From NCBI GenBank assembly GCA_039805565.1, contig JBDLTZ010000030.1:1-7143 (forward strand): a stretch of DNA of 7,143 nt, given 5' to 3'. Positions 4,484 through 7,143 of this stretch are shown one piece after another. The notes below the pieces were generated by a model, which was not told the DNA's origin, did no database searches, and worked only from the letters and a program-made list of their open reading frames with translations. The DNA is from CALJIC01 sp039805565 (lineage in GTDB: Bacteria > Chloroflexota > Chloroflexia > Chloroflexales > Roseiflexaceae). The stretch's first letter is position 1, and each line of letters starts with the position of its first letter. The translations under genes and the position numbers were made by a program.

Positions 4484-7105
4484 TCACCGCAGCGTCGTCG
4501 CCGTCGCGATATTGGAGTAGGCCGAGGCGCCGCCGCCATTGGTGGCGCGCACGCGATAGCGGTAGGCGGTGTTCTTCGCCAGGCCGGTGTTGCTGAAGCT
4601 GGTCACATTCGCCCCGACGGTGGCGACCTGCGCGAACTTGGTGCAGGTCGCGCCGCGGCAGCGCTCGATCGTGAAGCCGGTCTCGTTGGTGGCAGTATCG
4701 GTCCAGGTCAGGTTGATCTGGGAGCGAGAGACCGCGGTGGCCGCGAGGTTGGTCGGCGCGGCGGGCACGGCGGGTGGGGGCGGCGGCGCGCTCTCGCTCA
4801 CAGACGTGGCGCCGTCCACTACCAGCGCGAAGGGCTGTGGGCCGTTCGGCACGTTGAAGCCGGCCACCTCGATCCTCCAGGTCCCGGCGGCCGGCGCCTG
4901 GATGTAGATATTCTCGACGTTGTTGCGGCGGTCGGTGCTGCCGCCGCTGGCGCTCCAGCCGCCGCCGAAGACGTTGCCGAGGTAGGTGATCGACCCGTTC
5001 GGCGCGATCACGCGCAGGTCAAGGTCGTTGACCAGATTGATGCTGGCGGCCTCGGTGGAGGCGTGGTCGCTCCACACCAGCGTGACCTTCAGCGCGCCGC
5101 TCGAGAGGGTTACGTCGTAGGCCTTGACGCCATTGGTGGCGAGGCTGGTCGACGATTCCACGAACCTGGCCGTGCCATCGGTGGCGGCGTCCAGGTTGAT
5201 GCGGCCCCACCCCTCGTGGCTATTGGGAATGGGGAAGTCGTTGTCGCTCGCGCCGTCGTTGTTCTCGTCGGCCATATCCACGGCCGAGTTGATCAGCGTG
5301 GCCTTGACGAGTGCGGCGCTGGCGCTCACGCTGTGGGCCTTCTGGTAGTAGTCGCGCACGACAGTGGCGGCCCCGGCGGCGATCGGGTTGGACATCGAGG
5401 TGCCGCCGAAGTACTTATACGCGCCGTTGATAGGCATGCCCCAGCCGTCGGACTGGTAGGAGCTGTTGCGGGGGTTGGTGGTCGTGCCGTACCCCTCGCG
5501 GAACTGGTCCGAGTAGGTCGCCAGGATCCAGGTGCCCGGAGCGGTCACGTCAGGCTTGATGCGGCCGTCGTCGGTGGGGCCGCGGCTGGAGAAGGCCGCC
5601 ATCTGCTCCTGGTTGCCGGCGGTCTGATCGTTGGCAATCGGCGCGGCCGGGTAGTCGCTGCCCCAGCGCTGGCCGTAGGTGCCGAGGAAGTTGCTGCCGG
5701 ACATTGTCCCGCAGGTCTGGTTGCTCTGGTAGGTGGCGTCGCGCGAGGTGTAGCTGAGCGACTGGTCGCAGGGGTAGCCATCGGCGCGCTGGTTCTCGCT
5801 CGCGCCGATGGTGATCACATTCTTGGCGGTCGCCGGCGCGCCGATTGAGTCGTTGTCCACCACCCCATTGGCGTTGGCGTCGATGCCCTCGTTGCCAGCC
5901 GAGAAGGTGATCGTCATGTCCTTGTTGGACCAGATGAAGTCGTCTGCCGCGACGCTGTTGGCGGTGTAGTCCCCGGCGGCGGCGCTGCCCCAGGAGTTGG
6001 CGTGGATGCGCGCGCCGGCACTGTAGGCCTGCTGGAAGAGCTGGCGCAGGTCAGCGGGCAGGCCAGTGAGGTAGTAGTCGTTCTGGTAGCCGTAGAAGGT
6101 CTTGCAGAGGTTCGAGGTGACGACGTAGTTCTCGGTAGCCTGGAAGACGAGGCGGGCCGCAGGCGCGACGCCCCTGCCGAGGAGGTTCGTGGTGCCGGTG
6201 CCGTCGCTCAGCACCGAGCCGGCGACGTGGGTGCCATGGCCGCTGTCCACGTCCACCGCGCCGTCGTCCACGATCTGCTGGAAGCAGGAGTCGGTCGTGC
6301 CGACCCAGTTGAAGATGTTGCTGACGCGTCCGGCGAAGCCGGCGGGCGAGGGGCTGCCGGTGCCGTTGAAGAAGCCGGTGTCAGCCACAGCGGCTGTCTG
6401 CGTCGAGCCGTCGTAGCCGCGGCTGGCAGCGGCGCCGTTGGAGGAGTTGGCGGCGTTGGCGCCGATGATCACCCGCGCGTACTCGTCGTGCTTCTCAGGG
6501 AGCAGGAAGTTCTCGACCCATGCCACGTCGAGCACCTGGGCGATCGCGTCGAGCTGTGTGGCGTCGGCTGCCACGAGCAGGTGCTGGCCCTGCCGCGCGA
6601 GCACGACAGCCCCCGTGGCAGCGATCTGGGCCGCGGCCTGGCCGGCGTCAGCGCCGCGTTCAACCCGCACCGCGAAGGGGTTGGCGCCGCTGCGACTGAG
6701 CGTGGGGCTGAGCTTGAAGGCCGGGTGGAACAGCTCGACCGCCAGCACCTCGGGCAGCTGCGCCACGCGCGCGGCCTCGGCGGGGTTCATGCGGGCCTTG
6801 AAGGCGAACTCCGGCACGTAGTCCAGCAGCTCAGCGCCGCTGGCCGCTGCCGCATCTTTCCAGGCCTGGTCGACGGGGCCGCGGAACTGGACCAGGTAGT
6901 AGCCGCGCTGGCCCTGGGCGTAGCCGCTGATCGTGAGACCGGGCGGGATGGCGGGGCGCTCGCCGCGCGCCGGGGTGTACTGCGCGGCCTTGAGGAGGAT
7001 GGGGGGCTCGGCGGCCTGGGAGGCGGGCGCGCCGCGCGCGGGGAGCGCGGTGAGCACCGCGAGCAGCAGCGCGGCCACAAGGGCGGTGGTACGGGTACCT
7101 GTCAT
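4484..7105 (-). CDS. Secreted KP-43-type subtilase (S8) with tandem propeptides, beta-barrel and fibronectin type III domains
   Basis: An 873-residue exported endopeptidase. A signal peptide covers about residues 1-29 (basic start, hydrophobic 8-21, AxA-like site; no lipobox). Two similar propeptide-like modules follow, about 68-130 and 143-206. The S8 catalytic domain (about 210-640) carries Asp242 (AVADTGF), His290 (GHGTHVAG), oxyanion Asn405 (SAGNEG) and Ser570 (GGTSMSNP). DANANGVVDND (409-419) and DENNDGASDND (613-623) look like Ca-binding loops. A jelly-roll/P-like barrel spans about 650-765 (LVNDLDLRVIAPNG at 691-704). A five-proline linker (774-778) and one FnIII domain (about 783-871) end the protein; the FnIII may bind polymer or cell wall. 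KP-43-like subtilases are extracellular, calcium-stabilised proteases, and this one is larger through the doubled prodomain and FnIII. ATG 7105 is chosen for its strong AGGAGGAG. The triad looks complete, so it should be active after prodomain removal. Confidence 0.94.
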   Translation of the reverse strand: MTGTRTTALVAALLLAVLTALPARGAPASQAAEPPILLKAAQYTPARGERPAIPPGLTISGYAQGQRGYYLVQFRGPVDQAWKDAAAASGAELLDYVPEFAFKARMNPAEAARVAQLPEVLAVELFHPAFKLSPTLSRSGANPFAVRVERGADAGQAAAQIAATGAVVLARQGQHLLVAADATQLDAIAQVLDVAWVENFLLPEKHDEYARVIIGANAANSSNGAAASRGYDGSTQTAAVADTGFFNGTGSPSPAGFAGRVSNIFNWVGTTDSCFQQIVDDGAVDVDSGHGTHVAGSVLSDGTGTTNLLGRGVAPAARLVFQATENYVVTSNLCKTFYGYQNDYYLTGLPADLRQLFQQAYSAGARIHANSWGSAAAGDYTANSVAADDFIWSNKDMTITFSAGNEGIDANANGVVDNDSIGAPATAKNVITIGASENQRADGYPCDQSLSYTSRDATYQSNQTCGTMSGSNFLGTYGQRWGSDYPAAPIANDQTAGNQEQMAAFSSRGPTDDGRIKPDVTAPGTWILATYSDQFREGYGTTTNPRNSSYQSDGWGMPINGAYKYFGGTSMSNPIAAGAATVVRDYYQKAHSVSASAALVKATLINSAVDMADENNDGASDNDFPIPNSHEGWGRINLDAATDGTARFVESSTSLATNGVKAYDVTLSSGALKVTLVWSDHASTEAASINLVNDLDLRVIAPNGSITYLGNVFGGGWSASGGSTDRRNNVENIYIQAPAAGTWRIEVAGFNVPNGPQPFALVVDGATSVSESAPPPPPAVPAAPTNLAATAVSRSQINLTWTDTATNETGFTIERCRGATCTKFAQVATVGANVTSFSNTGLAKNTAYRYRVRATNGGGASAYSNIATATTLR

Positions 7106-7112
7106 CCGTGTG

Positions 7113-7120
7113 CTCCTCCT
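7113..7120 (-). promoter_or_regulatory. Strong Shine-Dalgarno site of the subtilase gene
   Basis: The minus strand reads AGGAGGAG here, seven bases before ATG 7105, which fixes the start. It is the best ribosome binding site in the window and suggests high translation. A TATCCT (7137-7132) just upstream could be a -10, but its -35 would lie outside the window, so I do not call a promoter. Confidence 0.8.
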
Positions 7121-7143
7121 GGTACTGCTGAAGGATACCTGTG

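Noticed and set aside
4394..5848. A 484-codon open frame on the plus strand opposite the subtilase
   Set aside because: It is a Gly/Ala/Val-rich shadow frame running antisense to the conserved catalytic and C-terminal domains, with no credible start signal.
1..7143. Anti-phage or other multi-gene accessory system around the HerA-like ATPase
   Set aside because: No effector, nuclease, methylase, integrase or transposase is present in the window, and the neighbours are housekeeping-type secreted or sugar-active enzymes on separate promoters.

Overview
The window is GC-rich, densely coding, and carries every recognisable gene on the minus strand. The gene set is a GT39-type membrane glycosyltransferase, a GH1 beta-glycosidase, a HerA/DUF87 ATPase, a remnant of a trypsin-like protease and a secreted KP-43-type subtilase. 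Together with SOS boxes of the GAAC-N4-GTTC type, this fits a filamentous Chloroflexota (Chloroflexia) bacterium best. An actinobacterium cannot be excluded without a database search. No RNA genes, insertion sequences, CRISPR arrays or phage genes were seen.

Layout in the direction of transcription (right to left): a large secreted subtilase (4484-7105) has a strong ribosome binding site and is followed by a GC-rich hairpin. Next comes a 5'-truncated, apparently frameshifted trypsin-like protease remnant (4071-4340). The 285-base gap at 3786-4070 holds a very long hairpin (3945-3987), two perfect LexA-type palindromes (3823-3834 and 3899-3910) and a clear sigma-70 promoter (TTGATC-N17-TATACT). 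These lead into a HerA-like hexameric ATPase gene (1995-3785), so the ATPase looks like a member of the SOS regulon. Its stop codon lies in the last unit of a six-copy heptanucleotide repeat (1956-1997). A second promoter, sharing a 10-base extended -10 with the first, then drives a structured leader of about 100 bases and a GH1 glycosidase (482-1801). That gene is translationally coupled (TAATG) to a partial GT39 glycosyltransferase running off the left edge.

Functionally there are three unrelated units: extracellular proteolysis (subtilase plus decayed protease), DNA processing under probable damage control (HerA), and sugar metabolism or glycosylation (GH1 plus GT39). The strongest lead is the double SOS box in front of an orphan HerA ATPase. 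I found no evidence for a wholly new multi-gene system.
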